Counted from the first letter of the stretch, positions 15,127-22,956 are shown. The stretch is DNA of 24,205 nt from Clostridiales bacterium (GCA_004557905.1 SFFH01000039.1:1-24205); one strand, 5' to 3'. Notes: generated by a model from the sequence alone, not told the origin. Translations and numbers: made by a program.

Positions 15127-16491
15127 ATGCGCCGCATGTCTGTCGGGCGTTCCACGCTGATGACAGAAGGCCCCATCGCCCGCCAGCTCATCGCGTTCGC
15201 CGTGCCGCTGCTGCTGGGCAACCTGTTCCAGCAGCTCTACAACACGGCGGACTCGCTGATTGTGGGCAACTTTCTGGGCAGCGAGGCCCTGGCCGCCGTC
15301 AGCTCATCGAGCAACCTCATCCACCTGCTCATCGGCTTTTTCAACGGCCTGGCCATGGGCGCGGGCGTGGTCATCGGGCGGCACTACGGCGCGCGCGAGA
15401 TCGAGCGCGTGCAGAAGGCCATTCACACGATGCTCGCAGGCGGTCTGGCCGTGGGTGTGTTTCTCACCTTCGCCGGAGCAGCGCTCTCCCCGGTTCTGCT
15501 GCGCATGATGGGCACGCCCGACACCGTGCTGCCCCAGTCCATCCGCTATTTCCGCACCTATTTTTATGGCTCGCTGGCGTTCATCCTCTACAATGCGTGC
15601 ATGGGCGTTCTGCAGGCCGTGGGCGACAGCCGCCACCCGCTGTACTACCTCATCATCTCCTCGCTGGTCAACGTCGCGCTCGACCTGCTGTTTGTCGGCC
15701 TGCTGCACTTCGGCGTCGCCTCCGCCGCGGCGGCCACGGCCATCTCGCAGGTTGTCGCGACCGCGCTGTGCCTGTATCGCCTGATGCACAGCGACCGCGA
15801 TTACCGCGTGAGCCTCCGGGAGCTCGGCTTTGACCGGGAGGCCCTGCGCGCCATTCTCGCCAACGGCGTGCCCTCCGGCCTAGCCAACTGCATCATCTCG
15901 TTCGCCAACGTCGTGGTACAGGCCAACATCAACGCGTTCGGCGCGGCGGCCATGGCAGGCTGCGGCGCGCACTCGCGCATCGAGGGCTTCGCATTCCTGC
16001 CCGTGACCTGCTTTAACATGGCGCTGACCACGTTCGTCAGCCAGAACCTGGGTGCAGGCCGCCCGGACCGCGTGAAAAAAGGCATGCGCACCGGCATCCT
16101 CTGCTCCTCGGGCATCGCAGGCGCGGTCTCGCTGATCATCTGGATCTTCTCTCCGCAGCTCATCGGCCTCTTTGATTCCAACCCGGAGGTCATCGCTTTC
16201 GGCGTGATGCACCAGCGCACGACCATGCCGTTCTTCTTCCTTGCCGCCTACACGCACGCCTGCGCCGCCACGCTGCGCGGCGCGGGCAAAGCAAACGTCG
16301 CGATGCTGGGCATGGCCGTCTGCTGGTGCGTCATCCGCGTGCCGTACGTCACCCTCGCCACGCATCTGCGCCCGGTGCTCACCACCGTCTCCTGGGCGTA
16401 TCCTATCACCTGGCTGCTGAGCAGCCTCTTCTTCACGGTCTATTGCCTGAAAACGGACTGGATGGGCCTGAAACAGACGCAGGGGCTTTGA
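15127..16491 (+). CDS. MATE family efflux transporter
   Basis: The product is 454 residues, the normal length for a twelve-helix MATE transporter that exports drugs or metabolites in exchange for sodium or protons. The N-terminal segment GPIARQLIAFAVPLLLGNLF followed by QQLYNTADSLIVG is the family hallmark. The two halves each repeat the pattern, as in FAGAALSPVLLRMMG in the first half and LIIWIFSPQLIGLFDSN in the second. ATG at 15127 has AAGGAG eight bases upstream. The next promoter overlaps its stop codon. A second, distinct MATE protein is at the right edge of the window. Confidence 0.95.
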   Translation: MRRMSVGRSTLMTEGPIARQLIAFAVPLLLGNLFQQLYNTADSLIVGNFLGSEALAAVSSSSNLIHLLIGFFNGLAMGAGVVIGRHYGAREIERVQKAIHTMLAGGLAVGVFLTFAGAALSPVLLRMMGTPDTVLPQSIRYFRTYFYGSLAFILYNACMGVLQAVGDSRHPLYYLIISSLVNVALDLLFVGLLHFGVASAAAATAISQVVATALCLYRLMHSDRDYRVSLRELGFDREALRAILANGVPSGLANCIISFANVVVQANINAFGAAAMAGCGAHSRIEGFAFLPVTCFNMALTTFVSQNLGAGRPDRVKKGMRTGILCSSGIAGAVSLIIWIFSPQLIGLFDSNPEVIAFGVMHQRTTMPFFFLAAYTHACAATLRGAGKANVAMLGMAVCWCVIRVPYVTLATHLRPVLTTVSWAYPITWLLSSLFFTVYCLKTDWMGLKQTQGL

Positions 16492-16516
16492 CAAATCACG
16501 CAGGATTTGTTATGAT
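16488..16516 (+). promoter_or_regulatory. Promoter of the secreted-protein gene, overlapping the MATE stop
   Basis: TTGACA (16488-16493), a 17-base spacer and TATGAT (16511-16516). The -35 box contains the MATE stop codon. The leader is about 105 bases and has a hairpin around GGCTG/CAGCC (16550-16570). Confidence 0.82.
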
Positions 16517-16628
16517 AAATGCAGAAAAGGCTCCCACAAAAGCGTTCCCGGCTGTCAGGCGCTGGCAGCCAAGCGGAATATACGGATGACGCCCCTTTCC
16601 CCGCGCCCATTGACAGGAGGTTTTTCTG

Positions 16629-17168
16629 ATGCGCTTTTTTAACGTCATGCTTGCCGCGCTCCTTTTGTGCCTGCTGCTCCCCTGCTGCGCCCTCGGCGAA
16701 AGCGCCGACGTAAGCGTGCTCTCGCCCGTGGAGATGGCCCCGGAGACCGACGGCCAGGTGCTCGACCTGTACTGCGGCCCGACGCAGGGCTTCTACCGCC
16801 ACGCCGAACAGACGCTGGACACCGGCAAGCCCTACGTCCTCTTCGGCCAGTACGACTGCTGGGCAATGGCCGCGCAGAGCACGGCGGACAGCTTCGGCCC
16901 GGTCGGCTGGGTCGAGGCCGGCTCGATTCCGGACATTCCCTACGAGCCGCAGCTCGGCTTTGAGGACGGCTTTGCCGCCATGGTCGAGGAGACCGCGCCG
17001 ATGACGGACAACCCGCTCACGGAGGACCCGTTTGACGGCTGGACGGCCGCGCTCGAGCCGGGCACGCCCATCATCGTGCTTGCGCAATACGGCGACTGGC
17101 TCTATGTGCAGTCGGAGCTTGAGGACATGCCGGTGCGCGCGTTCATTATGGCGGATACGGTCTTCTGA
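16629..17168 (+). CDS. Secreted small protein, possibly SH3-like
   Basis: The product is 179 residues. A clear signal peptide (MRFFNVMLAALLLCLLLPCC, then ALG) predicts cleavage after about residue 23. The cysteine pair does not form a good lipobox. The mature part has two similar beta-rich stretches with VLFGQYDCWAMAA and IIVLAQYGDWLYV, a pattern seen in bacterial SH3-like domains that bind cell wall or peptides. The protein is acidic. AGGAGG lies eight bases before the ATG. It is transcribed from its own promoter and ended by a hairpin at 17207-17232. Exact role unknown. Confidence 0.85.
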   Translation: MRFFNVMLAALLLCLLLPCCALGESADVSVLSPVEMAPETDGQVLDLYCGPTQGFYRHAEQTLDTGKPYVLFGQYDCWAMAAQSTADSFGPVGWVEAGSIPDIPYEPQLGFEDGFAAMVEETAPMTDNPLTEDPFDGWTAALEPGTPIIVLAQYGDWLYVQSELEDMPVRAFIMADTVF

Positions 17169-17206
17169 TCGACTTGACTGACAGGCGCTGCTTTCCTGCA
17201 AATGAA

Positions 17207-17250
17207 AACGCAGGGCCTTGCCGTTCTGCGTTCTCTTGTATGTTTTTGAT
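17207..17250 (+). terminator. Terminator after the secreted-protein gene
   Basis: AACGCAG (17207-17213) pairs with CTGCGTT (17226-17232), with an inner GGC/GCC pair, followed by CTCTTGTATGTTTTT. Confidence 0.7.
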
Positions 17251-17280
17251 GGCAGCGGTGCGTAAAACGCACCAGGCCTG

Positions 17281-17388
17281 TTGCTTTTCAAGCAACCTTC
17301 TGCTATAATAGGAGCACGGAGGGCTTCTTTAGCTCTTAGCCCTTACGATCCAGCACGATGACGATTAGCGGCGTCACCGTGCTTTTTT
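17281..17388 (+). ncRNA. Candidate short RNA with own promoter and terminator
   Basis: TTGCTT (17281-17286), a 17-base spacer and TATAAT (17304-17309) make a strong promoter. About 45 bases after the expected start a terminator stem begins: AGCACG plus TGACG pair with CGTCA plus CGTGCT, followed by TTTTTT. The transcript would be about 70 bases. An inner hairpin around GGGCT/AGCCC precedes it. It is antisense to the last part of a small minus-strand ORF (17336-17470). Confidence 0.55.
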
Positions 17389-17470
17389 CTGTCTCTGTCG
17401 ATCTTTCGATCCGGATGGTATGGGTAACCGTTGTCCGTATCGTGATCGTATCCGTGTCTTTGGTTCGCAC
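17336..17470 (-). CDS. Candidate small ORF opposite the short RNA
   Basis: The product is 44 residues. GTG at 17470 on the minus strand follows GGGAGGTGA nine bases upstream, an excellent site. The protein is Thr-rich (RTKDTDTITIRTTVTHTIRI, then a charged stretch) and ends in a short hydrophobic TPLIVIVL and DRKG. It overlaps the candidate short RNA on the other strand over its last third. The layout is that of a type I toxin-antitoxin pair, but the hydrophobic part is too short for a normal membrane toxin and no promoter was found. Treat as speculative. Confidence 0.35.
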   Translation of the reverse strand: MRTKDTDTITIRTTVTHTIRIERSTETEKSTVTPLIVIVLDRKG

Positions 17471-17611
17471 AGGCTCTCACCTCCCTCCCGTCTGTCATCG
17501 GGGTTTCAGTGCAAAGCCCTGCCGTGCTCCACGACCATGCCGCTTACGCGCCATGGTTTCTTTATTGTATTCCTGTCCAAGCGGCGCGTCAATGTTTTTT
17601 GCGCTCCGGCT

Positions 17612-17640
17612 TTTACTCCATCCGCGTTTTGTGGTATAGT
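17612..17640 (+). promoter_or_regulatory. murI promoter
   Basis: TTTACT (17612-17617), a 17-base spacer and TATAGT (17635-17640), with a leader of about 20 bases containing GAGGTGAT. The stretch from 17389 to 17611 holds no other clear plus-strand feature. Confidence 0.7.
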
Positions 17641-17667
17641 ATATTCAGTATCAAAAGAGGTGATTGC

Positions 17668-18444
17668 ATGTCCTCAAAAAACGACTACATCGCCGTGTTC
17701 GATTCCGGCGTGGGCGGCATCAGCGTGCTGCGCGAGCTGGTGAGGCTCATGCCGCAGGAGCGGTATCTGTACTTCGGCGACTCCGCCAACGCACCCTACG
17801 GCACGCGGCCCACAGCCGAGGTGCGGGCGCTGACGCTTGCGGCAGCCGAACGCCTGATGGCGCGCGGCTGCAAGGCGCTGGTCGTAGCCTGCAACACCGC
17901 CACCGCCGCCGCGATTATCGACCTGCGCGCAAAGTATCCGGACAAGATCATCATCGGCATTGAACCGGCGCTCAAGGTGGCCGCGGATCACTTCCCCGGC
18001 GGGGAGGTCGGCGTGATGGCCACGCCGGTCACGCTGCGTGAGGAGAAATTTGACGTGCTGCTGCACCGCTTCACCGACGCCTGCACCGTGCACAAGATTC
18101 CCGCACCGGGCCTGGTGGAGCTGGTGGAACGCGGCATGGCCGTGAGCGAGGAAAGCGAGGCACTCCTCAAGCCGCTGCTTTTGCCCTACAGGGACAGGCT
18201 TGACGCGGTGGTGCTGGGCTGCACGCATTACCCCTTCGCCGCACCGGTCATCGGGAAGCTGCTGGGCGGGCACACCGCACTGCTGGACGGCGGCCCCGGC
18301 ACCGCGCGCCAGACAAGGCGCCGGCTTGAAGCCGAGGGACTGCTCTGGGACGGCCCCGGCGAGCTGCTGATTGAAAACAGCTCCGGCTCGCAGGAGATGG
18401 TGGCGCTGTGCCGAACGCTCCTTCAGGAGGAAATTCATTCATAA
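17668..18444 (+). CDS. murI: Glutamate racemase
   Basis: Converts L- to D-glutamate for peptidoglycan synthesis. The product is 258 residues, the usual length. Motifs: VFDSGVGG (10-17) with Asp12, YFGDSANAPYG (35-45), the first catalytic Cys75 in VACNTATA, and the second catalytic Cys185 with His187 in LGCTHYPF. ATG at 17668 has GAGGTGAT upstream. A longer in-frame reading from 17509 has no support. A T-tailed terminator follows directly, so it is a single-gene unit. Confidence 0.97.
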   Translation: MSSKNDYIAVFDSGVGGISVLRELVRLMPQERYLYFGDSANAPYGTRPTAEVRALTLAAAERLMARGCKALVVACNTATAAAIIDLRAKYPDKIIIGIEPALKVAADHFPGGEVGVMATPVTLREEKFDVLLHRFTDACTVHKIPAPGLVELVERGMAVSEESEALLKPLLLPYRDRLDAVVLGCTHYPFAAPVIGKLLGGHTALLDGGPGTARQTRRRLEAEGLLWDGPGELLIENSSGSQEMVALCRTLLQEEIHS

Positions 18445-18451
18445 GACACGC

Positions 18452-18473
18452 AGCGGGCACAGCCCGCTTTTTT
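18452..18473 (+). terminator. murI terminator
   Basis: AGCGGGC-ACA-GCCCGCT (18452-18468) followed by TTTTT. Confidence 0.94.
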
Positions 18474-18517
18474 GCGTTTTGCCCTGATCAGATCAGCATT
18501 TTTCTGCACCTTTTTTC

Positions 18518-18546
18518 TTTTCAAGCTGCGGTCAGTATGATATACT
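18518..18546 (+). promoter_or_regulatory. prfC promoter
   Basis: TTTTCA (18518-18523), a 17-base spacer and TATACT (18541-18546), the latter with an extended TG two bases upstream. A second -10-like box TATAAT follows at 18548-18553. Confidence 0.7.
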
Positions 18547-18612
18547 ATATAATTGTCAAAATGCGTGAAATGATGAGTTTTTGAGACTGCTCTCCCAAGG
18601 AGGACTGCACCC

Positions 18613-20226
18613 ATGCCTGAAAATACCCTGCCCGGCACGCTCGAAAGCGAGGTCGCGCGCCGCCGGACATTTGCCATTATCTCCCACCCGGACGCCGGCA
18701 AGACGACCATGACCGAAAAGCTGCTGCTGTACTCGGGCGCCATCCGCACCGCCGGCAGCGTCAAGGCCCGCAAGAGCGACAAGCACGCCACCAGCGACTG
18801 GATGGAAATCGAAAAGCAGCGCGGCATCTCCGTCACCTCCTCTGCCATGCAGTTCGAGTTTGACGGCTTCCACATCAACATCCTCGATACCCCGGGCCAC
18901 CAGGACTTCTCCGAGGACACCTACCGCGTGCTCGTCGCAGCGGACAGTGCCGTGATGATGATCGACGCGGCCAAGGGCGTCGAGGCGCAGACCATCAAGC
19001 TCTTCAAGGTCTGCCGCCTGCGCAACATCCCGATCTTCACCTTCGTCAACAAGATGGACCGCGCGGCGAAGGACCCGTTCTCCCTGATGGAGGAGATCGA
19101 GCAGGTGCTGGGCATCCGCGCCTGCCCGATTAACTGGCCCATCGGCACGGACGGCGACTTCAAGGGCGTCTATCACCGCGACACGCGGATGGTCGAGCTC
19201 TACGAAAGCGGCGACCACGGCAAGACCCGCGTCGAGAAGATGGACGTGCCAGTGGACGATCCCAGCCTGCCGGAGCTGCTGGGCGATCGCCTCTACACCC
19301 GCCTGATGGACGAAATCGAGCTGCTGGATATAGCGGGCGACGAGTTCGACCTCGAGCTGGTGCGCGCGGGCGAGCTGACGCCCATGTTCTTCGGCTCCGC
19401 CATCACCAACTTCGGCGTCGAGCCGTTCCTCACCCGCTTCCTAGAGTACTCCACCCCGCCCGCCCCGCACGAGAGCGACCAGGGCGTCGTTCAGCCGACG
19501 GACGAGGACTTCTCCGGCTTCATCTTCAAGATTCAGGCGAACATGAACCCGGCCCACCGCGACCGTCTCGCGTTCATGCGCATCTGCTCCGGCACGTTCA
19601 CCAAGGGCATGAACGTCTGGCACAGCGGCACGAACAAGATGATCCAGCTCAAGCAGCCGCAGCAGTTCATGGCGGATGAGCGCGGCGCGGTCGAGACCGC
19701 CTATCCGGGCGACATCATCGGCCTGTTCGATCCGGGCATCTTCCGCCTGGGCGATACGCTGTGCACCGGCACGAAGCGCCGCTACGAGGGCATTCCAGTC
19801 TTTGCGCCGGAGTTCTTCGCACGCTGCTCCTCCGTGGACAGCCTCAAGCGCAAGCAGTTCGTCAAGGGCGTCGTGCAGCTGGCCGAGGAGGGCACGATCC
19901 AGACGTTCAAGCGGCCGGGCATCGGCTTTGAGGAGATCATCGTCGGCGTCGTCGGCGTGCTGCAGTTTGAGGTGCTTGAGCATCGTCTCAAAACCGAGTA
20001 CAACGCGGAGATCCGCCGCCAGCAGCTGAACTACCGCTTCGTCCGCTGGATCACCAAGTCCCCGAAGCCCATCGACCAGCTCAAGCTCTCCAGCACCTGC
20101 TCGCTCGCGCAGGACAGCCACGACCGCGATGTGATCCTCTTTGAAAACGAGTGGTCCATCCGCTGGGCGCTGGAGAACAACGAGGGTCTGGAGCTCGCTG
20201 AAACCGCCTCGAGAAACGCGGAGTGA
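18613..20226 (+). CDS. prfC: Peptide chain release factor 3
   Basis: A translational GTPase that removes RF1/RF2 from the ribosome after termination. The product is 537 residues, normal for RF3. The P-loop SHPDAGKTT is at 24-32, the switch/G3 motif is DTPGHQDFSEDTYR, G4 is NKMDR, and the RF3-specific insertion KSDKHATSDWMEIEKQRGIS follows the P-loop. Domains 2 and 3 run to the C-terminus. GGAGG lies nine bases before the ATG. Four bases after its stop a dispersed hairpin repeat begins, and then typA. No separate typA promoter was seen, so the two GTPases may be co-transcribed. Confidence 0.96.
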   Translation: MPENTLPGTLESEVARRRTFAIISHPDAGKTTMTEKLLLYSGAIRTAGSVKARKSDKHATSDWMEIEKQRGISVTSSAMQFEFDGFHINILDTPGHQDFSEDTYRVLVAADSAVMMIDAAKGVEAQTIKLFKVCRLRNIPIFTFVNKMDRAAKDPFSLMEEIEQVLGIRACPINWPIGTDGDFKGVYHRDTRMVELYESGDHGKTRVEKMDVPVDDPSLPELLGDRLYTRLMDEIELLDIAGDEFDLELVRAGELTPMFFGSAITNFGVEPFLTRFLEYSTPPAPHESDQGVVQPTDEDFSGFIFKIQANMNPAHRDRLAFMRICSGTFTKGMNVWHSGTNKMIQLKQPQQFMADERGAVETAYPGDIIGLFDPGIFRLGDTLCTGTKRRYEGIPVFAPEFFARCSSVDSLKRKQFVKGVVQLAEEGTIQTFKRPGIGFEEIIVGVVGVLQFEVLEHRLKTEYNAEIRRQQLNYRFVRWITKSPKPIDQLKLSSTCSLAQDSHDRDVILFENEWSIRWALENNEGLELAETASRNAE

Positions 20227-20229
20227 CGG

Positions 20230-20295
20230 TGGGGCCGCAGGCCCCACACCCCGCCTGAGGGATTTCATCCCTCAGACTCCCATCTTCGCTTCGCG
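20230..20295 (+). repeat. Dispersed hairpin repeat, copy B
   Basis: TGGGGCC-GCA-GGCCCCA (20230-20246), then CTGAGGGAT-TTC-ATCCCTCAG (20255-20275), then TCCCATCTTCGCTTCGCG. It differs from the copy at 23118-23184 at only a few positions. Confidence 0.85.
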
Positions 20296-20325
20296 ATGGC
20301 TTCAACATACTTGACTTCAAGAAAG

Positions 20326-20340
20326 AAGGTCTTTCACCTT
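20326..20340 (+). promoter_or_regulatory. Small hairpin covering the typA ribosome binding site
   Basis: AAGGT (20326-20330) can pair with ACCTT (20336-20340). The stem covers the binding site and the first bases of the TTG start. It is weak but could reduce initiation at low temperature. Confidence 0.35.
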
Positions 20341-22072
20341 GGAAATGACTCGTGAGAACATCCGCAACATCGCCATCATTGCGCACGTCGACCACGGCAA
20401 GACCACGCTGGTCAACGAAATGCTCAAGCAGGGCGGCGTTTTCCGTGAGAACCAGCAGGTCGCCGACCGCGTCATGGACAGCAACGATCTGGAGAAGGAG
20501 CGCGGCATCACCATCCTGGCCAAGAATACCTCCGTCCACTACAAGGGCGTGAAGATCAACGTCGTGGACACTCCTGGTCACGCCGACTTCGGCGGCGAGG
20601 TGGAGCGCGTGCTCAAGATGGTCGACGGCGTGCTGCTGCTGATCGACTCCTTCGAGGGCCCGATGCCCCAGACCCGCTTCGTGCTCCAGCATGCGCTGGC
20701 GCTGGGCCTGCCGGTCATCACCGTGGTCAACAAGGTGGACCGTCCGGACGCGCGCTGCGACGAGGTCGTCTCCGAGGCCATCGACCTGATGATCGATCTG
20801 GACGCGGACGAAAGCCAGCTGGACACCCCGATCGTCTACGCCAGTGCCCGCGCCGGCACGGCGACGCTCGACCCCTCCGTCCCGGGCGTCGATCTGCGCC
20901 CGCTGTTTGACACGATTCTCGAGTACATTCCGGCCCCGAAGGGCGATCCGGAGGGTCCGGCGCAGATGCTCATCTCCACGATCGACTACAACGAGTTCGT
21001 GGGCCGCATCGGCATCGGCCGCATCACCCGCGGCACCATGAAGCTCAACACCATGAAGACCCGCTGCAACTACGAGAATCCGGAGATGCACGAGAGCTTC
21101 CGCCTGAGCAGCCTGTTCGCCTTTGACGGCCTCAAGCGCGTGCCGATCGAGGAGGCGTCCATGGGCGAGATCGTCGCGATCACCGGCATCGAGGACATCA
21201 TGATCGGCGACACCATCTGCGCGCCGGACGCGCTGGAACCGCTGCCCTTCGTCAAGATCACCGAGCCGACCGTCGTGATGACCTTCTCCGTCAACGACAG
21301 CCCGTTCGCCGGCCGCGAGGGCACCTATGTCACCTCCCACCTGTCCGTGCTCATCGAGAACATGCGCCGTCAGGGCTATGAGTTCCAGGTCTCCAAGCCG
21401 GAGGTGCTCATCCAGTACGACGAGAACGGCAACAAGCTGGAGCCGGTGGAGAAGATGGTCTGCGACGTGCCCAGCGAGTACGCCGGCGCGGTCATCGAGA
21501 AGATCGGCCGCCGCCGCGGCGTGATGGACAACATGTCCGGCATGGACCGCGTGCGCCTGGAGTTCACCGTGCCCAGCCGCGGCCTGTTCGGCTACCGCAG
21601 CGAGTTCATGACCGATACCCGCGGCGAGGGCGTCATGAGCGCCGTGTTTGACCACTACGAGCCGTACAAGGGCGACATCCCGCACCGCAGCTGCGGCGCG
21701 CTGGTGTCCACCGAGACGGGCGAGGCGGTCATGTACGGCCTGTTCTACGCGCAGGATCGTGGCACGCTGTTCTACGGCCCGGGTACGGCCGTCTACACCG
21801 GCATGATCGTCGGCCAGAACGCGCGCACCGGCGACATCGACGTCAACGTCTGCCGCCAGAAGCACCTGACCTCCATCCGCAATGCCGCCGGCGCGGAGAC
21901 CGCCATGAAGCTGACCTCCATGAAAGCCCTGTCGCTGGAGGAGTGCCTGGAGTTCATCGACGACGATGAGCTGCTGGAGATCACGCCGAAGAACCTGCGC
22001 ATGCGCAAGCGCGTGCTCGAGGTGGAAATGCGCAAGAAGCTGGCCGCCCGCGCCCGCCGCGGCGAGGGCTGA
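20339..22072 (+). CDS. typA: Ribosome-binding GTPase TypA/BipA
   Basis: A translational GTPase of the EF-G/LepA class that helps 50S assembly and growth at low temperature or stress. The product is 577 residues from TTG 20339 (575 from ATG 20345, also possible). The P-loop AHVDHGKTT is at 15-23, G3 is DTPGHADFGGEVER, and G4 is NKVDRPDAR. The TypA-specific C-terminal domain includes GRRRGVMDNMSGMDRVRLEF and PSRGLFGYRSEFMTDTRGEG. The TTG has AAGAAGG at eight bases, while the ATG is at 14. It ends slightly short of many relatives but the C-terminal domain is complete. A strong terminator follows. Confidence 0.95.
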   Translation: MEMTRENIRNIAIIAHVDHGKTTLVNEMLKQGGVFRENQQVADRVMDSNDLEKERGITILAKNTSVHYKGVKINVVDTPGHADFGGEVERVLKMVDGVLLLIDSFEGPMPQTRFVLQHALALGLPVITVVNKVDRPDARCDEVVSEAIDLMIDLDADESQLDTPIVYASARAGTATLDPSVPGVDLRPLFDTILEYIPAPKGDPEGPAQMLISTIDYNEFVGRIGIGRITRGTMKLNTMKTRCNYENPEMHESFRLSSLFAFDGLKRVPIEEASMGEIVAITGIEDIMIGDTICAPDALEPLPFVKITEPTVVMTFSVNDSPFAGREGTYVTSHLSVLIENMRRQGYEFQVSKPEVLIQYDENGNKLEPVEKMVCDVPSEYAGAVIEKIGRRRGVMDNMSGMDRVRLEFTVPSRGLFGYRSEFMTDTRGEGVMSAVFDHYEPYKGDIPHRSCGALVSTETGEAVMYGLFYAQDRGTLFYGPGTAVYTGMIVGQNARTGDIDVNVCRQKHLTSIRNAAGAETAMKLTSMKALSLEECLEFIDDDELLEITPKNLRMRKRVLEVEMRKKLAARARRGEG

Positions 22073-22106
22073 GCGCTCGGCAGTTTCCTCCATCCATGAT
22101 AGCAGT

Positions 22107-22146
22107 AATGCAGGATATCTTACGATATCCTGCATTTTATTTTTTC
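22107..22146 (+). terminator. typA terminator
   Basis: AATGCAGGATATC (22107-22119) and GATATCCTGCATT (22124-22136) form a 13-base perfect stem with a TTAC loop, followed by TTATTTTTT. Confidence 0.95.
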
Positions 22147-22351
22147 CTTTGTTTGCAATTCCTCCGCATTTTCCTGATATTCCGTCCTTATTCTCTATAT
22201 CGCAAAACCTTATCCATCTTGAATCTGCATGTCTCCTATTATCCCTTCCAAATTTTTGAAACACATTTCTCCATGTTCCGGCATAAATCCTCTCCCGGTT
22301 TGGGCGCTTTTCACGGACTTTCTCCCCGCATGAATCGTATCAATCGGACCC
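22147..22351. other. AT-rich spacer without a gene
   Basis: About 205 bases, pyrimidine-rich on the plus strand, with no ribosome binding site linked to an open frame on either strand. I see no clear feature apart from the palindrome and promoter that follow it. Confidence 0.6.
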
Positions 22352-22372
22352 GTTTGGCACGCTTTGCCAAAC
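22352..22372. promoter_or_regulatory. Palindromic operator candidate
   Basis: GTTTGGCA-CGCTT-TGCCAAAC is a perfect 8-base inverted repeat that ends 14 bases before the -35 box at 22387. The position suits an activator or repressor site for the three-peptide operon. The regulator is unknown. Confidence 0.55.
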
Positions 22373-22386
22373 TTGCTCAAAAGGGG

Positions 22387-22416
22387 TTTACAGAATTTGG
22401 CCGCTTGTGCTATGAT
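22387..22416 (+). promoter_or_regulatory. Promoter of the three-small-protein operon
   Basis: TTTACA (22387-22392), an 18-base spacer and TATGAT (22411-22416). The leader to the first start codon is about 95 bases and highly structured. Confidence 0.75.
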
Positions 22417-22424
22417 ACGGCCCA

Positions 22425-22495
22425 CAGCAGGGAAGCGCCGCAGGAGGGCGCTGCATTCTCCCTGCTGATGACATAGAGCCGCCCGCTTCGGCGGG
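22425..22495 (+). promoter_or_regulatory. Structured 5' leader of the small-protein operon
   Basis: A two-part hairpin, CAGCAGGGA/TCCCTGCTG (22425-22433, 22459-22467) with inner AGCGCC/GGCGCT, is followed by CCCGC-TTCG-GCGGG (22482-22495), a very stable UUCG tetraloop hairpin. The latter ends seven bases before AAGGAGGT. No known riboswitch class was recognised. Confidence 0.55.
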
Positions 22496-22517
22496 ACGAC
22501 ACAAGGAGGTCAAAACC

Positions 22518-22643
22518 ATGATGAACCCTACTGTACACACTTCACGCACCGGCATGGGCGCTTCGATCATCGTCGCGCTGCTCTACGGCTTCGCGCCGGC
22601 AGCGCTGCTGCTGATGGCCCTGTATGCAGGCTTCTGCGCCTGA
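22518..22643 (+). CDS. Small membrane protein 1 of a three-gene set
   Basis: The product is 41 residues. ATG at 22518 follows AAGGAGGT (22503-22510), a near-perfect site. After a short polar start (MMNPTVHTSRTGMG) a hydrophobic segment SIIVALLYGFAPAALLLMAL (16-35) predicts one membrane helix, and the end is YAGFCA with a single Cys. Codons are GC-rich like the host, so it is not foreign. I do not recognise the family. A sister gene starts 24 bases after its stop with the same MMN start. It could be a small regulator of a membrane enzyme, a signalling peptide or a toxin-like peptide. None of these is proven. Confidence 0.7.
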   Translation: MMNPTVHTSRTGMGASIIVALLYGFAPAALLLMALYAGFCA

Positions 22644-22667
22644 ACGCATGGATGGGAGGTTTTGAAC

Positions 22668-22811
22668 ATGATGAATACCATGATGCAGGAAGCCGCGGCC
22701 GCTGTCGCCGCGAACCACAGAATGAACAGCCGGGACGTCCTGTCGCTCGTGCGCTTCGCGCTGGGCCTGACGGCCATCCTGATGACGCTGACCCTGGCGC
22801 TTTGCCATTGA
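22668..22811 (+). CDS. Small membrane protein 2 of a three-gene set
   Basis: The product is 47 residues. ATG at 22668 follows GGGAGGT (22654-22660). The N-terminus (MMNTMMQEAAAAVAANHRMN) is an Ala/Met-rich helix, then SRDVLSLV, and then a hydrophobic segment of about 17 residues (RFALGLTAILMTLTLAL, 29-45) ends in CH. It shares the MMN start, one membrane helix and a near-terminal Cys with the first gene, but otherwise the sequences differ. The gap to the third gene is 31 bases. Function unknown. Confidence 0.7.
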   Translation: MMNTMMQEAAAAVAANHRMNSRDVLSLVRFALGLTAILMTLTLALCH

Positions 22812-22842
22812 CGCGTCCATCCCTTTGATTGGAGGTCTGGAT

Positions 22843-22956
22843 ATGAACAAGACGACGAATACGCAGAAGCAGAGCCTTTTCACCCTGCCGGGCCGCGTGC
22901 TCAGCGCGGTGGGCGAGGCGATCTGCCGCAGCCGCGATTTCCGCCGCTGCTTCTGA
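22843..22956 (+). CDS. Small basic protein 3 of a three-gene set
   Basis: The product is 37 residues. ATG at 22843 follows GGAGGT (22831-22836). It is soluble or amphipathic, not a membrane helix: MNKTTNTQKQ, then SLFTLPGRVLSAVGEAI, then CRSRDFRRCF with two Cys and several Arg. It is the last gene before a hairpin terminator. Three such short genes, each with a strong site, cannot be chance. The basic tail may bind nucleic acid, membrane or a partner. No family recognised. Confidence 0.65.
   Translation: MNKTTNTQKQSLFTLPGRVLSAVGEAICRSRDFRRCF

Noticed and set aside
17358..17639. Plus-strand frame starting inside the short-RNA terminator stem
   Set aside because: No ribosome binding site, starts in a terminator, and its hydrophobic content mirrors the Thr-rich frame on the other strand.
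22352..22372. Sigma-54 promoter (TTGGCACG with TTTGCC)
   Set aside because: The spacing between the GG and GC pairs is 8 bases, not the required 10, and the sequence is better explained as a palindrome before a sigma-A promoter.
22096..22476. Frame in the AT-rich spacer after typA
   Set aside because: It starts inside the typA terminator, crosses the next promoter and has no binding site.
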